Origin: Maricaulis salignorans
GTDB taxonomy: Bacteria; Pseudomonadota; Alphaproteobacteria; Caulobacterales; Maricaulaceae
DNA: 64,000 nt
Direction: 5' to 3'
Assembly: GCF_900103475.1 (NCBI RefSeq)
Contig: NZ_FNHG01000008.1
Location: forward strand, 1 to 64,000
Shown here: piece by piece, positions 62,553-64,000 of the stretch
Numbering within the stretch: position 1 is the stretch's first letter
How the letters are laid out: each line of letters begins with the position of its first letter
The notes under the pieces: model-generated
The model's database searches: none
The model's input: only the letters and a program-made list of their open reading frames with translations
What the model was told of the DNA's origin: nothing
Made by a program: the position numbers and the translations under genes

Positions 62553-62738
62553 ATGATGAACCTGATGGCGACCCTGGCGCTGATGGCGCAGCCGGCCCTG
62601 ACCGACACCTCCCATGCGGCCGTCCTGGACGAACCGGCGGCCCCGGCCGAGGATTTCGGCCTCACCAGGCATGGCGGCAGCTCCGGCGCGGAAGCACCGG
62701 CGTTCAATTTCCAGGCCGAAGGCCGGCGCTCCGACTAG
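62553..62738 (+). CDS. Possible small exported peptide
   Basis: A 61-residue frame with a hydrophobic N terminus (MNLMATLALMAQPALT) and a polar Gly/Ala/Glu-rich tail. GGAGACC lies upstream. Too short for a family call. It sits between two related secreted-protein genes on the same strand, which is the main support. Confidence 0.4.
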   Translation: MMNLMATLALMAQPALTDTSHAAVLDEPAAPAEDFGLTRHGGSSGAEAPAFNFQAEGRRSD

Positions 62739-62812
62739 CGGGCGTGCGCCAGTCTGGACCGTCCACCTGCCACCACAGCTGAAACCGCTCCTGTAGAGAA
62801 AAGGAAACTTCA

Positions 62813-63241
62813 ATGAAAACTATCCTCCTGGCCAGCCTGAGCCTCGTCCTTCTCGCCCCTGTCGCGCTCGCCGATGACGGCCCTGCGGGACAGACCTTCA
62901 CGGCGGTCGCGACCCGGGACACCGATTTCGCCCGCACCGGCCATACGGCAACCATCCGGTTCGAGAGCGGCGGCAATGTCACCGTGTCCGGCATTGCCGA
63001 TGCAATGGGGTCCGACCCGTGGACGACCGACTGGCAGGAGCAATCCAACGGCGAGATCTCAAATGGCCTCTCCATCTTCTGGATGGATCCCTGGGGTGGC
63101 AGCCCGCTGTGCAGAAGCTGGCCGGACTATCCGATCGGCGCCGATGTCGAATCCGTCGGCGGCGACTGGGAAGCCACCGGCGTCTGCTGGCTTGGCCCCG
63201 AGGGTGGCGATCTGGCCTGGCGCATCACGCGCACCGAATAG
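62813..63241 (+). CDS. Small secreted protein (pair with 62018 gene)
   Basis: A 142-residue exported protein with signal peptide (MKTILLASLSLVLLAPVALA, cleavage near 20) and a beta-sandwich-like body with SGGNVTVSGIAD, an NGLSIFWMDPWGG segment and two cysteines in the last third (LCRSW and GVCWLGP). It resembles the gene at 62018 in this last third. AAAGGAAAC precedes the ATG. Unknown function. Confidence 0.65.
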   Translation: MKTILLASLSLVLLAPVALADDGPAGQTFTAVATRDTDFARTGHTATIRFESGGNVTVSGIADAMGSDPWTTDWQEQSNGEISNGLSIFWMDPWGGSPLCRSWPDYPIGADVESVGGDWEATGVCWLGPEGGDLAWRITRTE

Positions 63242-63353
63242 GCTTCGGGCGGCGCGCCCGGCGACAAGCCACCAAATCTTAAGGATGATTGCCTAGCTCT
63301 GGTACCAGAGCTAGGCGGCCTGCCCGGGGTCGCAGCCAACCGGGAAGACTGCC

Positions 63354-64000
63354 ATGCCCTTGACTGTTCCGGCCCGGATTGCGGCCGTCTTGCTGAGTGT
63401 CATCGCCCTTGGCGCTCCGGCCGGTGCCGAACTCCCGCAAGCCTATCAGGCGCTGCTGGCCGAGGCGGCTGACCGCCAGGATGATGATGCGCGCTTCCTC
63501 GAGACCGCCGACATGGTCGCCGTGCTGGTCGAGGGCGGGCGCGCCGCCGTGCATGCCGATATTCTCGCCCGTCTGCCGCATCGCGCCAGCGCTGTTGCCG
63601 ACTGGCCCTTGCCGGCGCCTGCTGCATCTCCGGAGGGCGCTGCCGCACCGGCACCGCAGCCCGAGCATCGCAGCCTGGGCGGCGCGCCGATTGATCTGAG
63701 CGAGGCGCCCGAGGGTTCGGGCGGTTGGCTGGCCGGTTCGATCCGCATGCTGCGCCCGGACAGCTGGGCCGGTCATATTCGCGCCGGTATCCAGCTGGAA
63801 CGTGGCAATTCCGAACTCACCGATTTCACCTTCGCCTTCGAGCTTGATCGCGAATTCGAGCAAGGCTGGCGCGTCGACAGCCAGTTCGAATACTTCCTCT
63901 CGGAAAGCGCCACAAATACCACGCGCGACAACTGGCTGGTCGAACTCCGCACAACGCGCGAACTCGATAGCGGGATCGGTTTCTATACCGGTGGTTCCTA
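63354..64000 (+). CDS. DUF481 outer-membrane protein, truncated by the window edge
   Basis: At least 215 codons, open to the last base. It has a signal peptide (ARIAAVLLSVIALGAPAGA, cleavage near 25), a helical N-terminal part (25-125) and then a DUF481 beta-barrel start near 147 (HIRAGIQLERGNSELTDFTFAFELDREFEQGWRVDSQFEYF). DUF481 proteins are salt-induced-type outer-membrane barrels of about 250-350 residues; the barrel's remaining strands lie outside. The ATG at 63354 is preceded by GGGAAGA. Confidence 0.82.
   Translation, partial: MPLTVPARIAAVLLSVIALGAPAGAELPQAYQALLAEAADRQDDDARFLETADMVAVLVEGGRAAVHADILARLPHRASAVADWPLPAPAASPEGAAAPAPQPEHRSLGGAPIDLSEAPEGSGGWLAGSIRMLRPDSWAGHIRAGIQLERGNSELTDFTFAFELDREFEQGWRVDSQFEYFLSESATNTTRDNWLVELRTTRELDSGIGFYTGGS

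Overview
The window reads as a chromosomal segment of a GC-rich, free-living alphaproteobacterium. The closest fit is the stalked/budding Maricaulis-Oceanicaulis-Hyphomonas side of the class. This is an inference from gene content: a PodJ-like polarity factor, class I lysyl-tRNA synthetase, a LiuR-type beta-oxidation operon, an Lhr-type helicase/PdeM pair, a TIGR02186 + TauE pair, DUF2254 and MscS membrane proteins, and a DUF481 outer-membrane protein. No rRNA, tRNA, CRISPR array or classical IS transposase was found.

Layout. 1-748 is gene-free and packed with palindromic repeats. 749-20455 is housekeeping: lysS, a membrane protein/XRE regulator pair, a cytochrome P450, pyrD, a MATE exporter, two hotdog thioesterases, a receiver-like protein, MscS and DUF2254, then lhr-pdeM converging on tauE-TIGR02186. 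20462-25693 carries a PodJ-like factor and a secreted protein. 25815-34161 is a fatty-acid oxidation operon: MerR/LiuR regulator with palindromic operator, two acyl-CoA dehydrogenases, a PaiB-like protein, thiolase and the FadB/FadJ-type bifunctional enzyme, ending in a terminator. A DUF559 nuclease-like gene made partly of palindromic repeat DNA sits inside this operon. 34245-53300 holds mixed metabolism (GST, thiD, serC, purA, a PagL-like lipid A deacylase, PIG-L deacetylase, acyltransferase, AraC regulator with serine hydrolase) and several secreted proteins of unknown function, including a tandem paralogue pair.

53431-56349 is a thiamine operon. A TPP riboswitch that I could fold by eye (P1, P2, P3, the TGAGA segment and the P4/P5 arm) precedes a YjbR/MmcQ-like gene, a small membrane protein and thiC. 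The ribosome-binding site of the first gene lies in the 3' strand of P1. The thiC frame itself contains a palindromic repeat of about 113 bp, translated in frame as a Gly/Ser/Pro-rich insert.

56350-61500 is an accessory region. An AT-richer gene with a HEPN-like RxxxxH motif and an FRG-domain gene lie between copies of two palindromic repeat families (called B and C here). The C copies bracket the FRG gene as direct repeats. Two intact C copies have exactly 27-bp arms and a conserved 26-27-nt core, but largely different arm sequences that are still self-complementary. The strongest leads for something undescribed are this repeat family with its cargo genes, and the second palindrome family (D) tied to DUF559 and to the in-frame thiC insert. 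The window ends in small secreted proteins and a truncated DUF481 outer-membrane gene.
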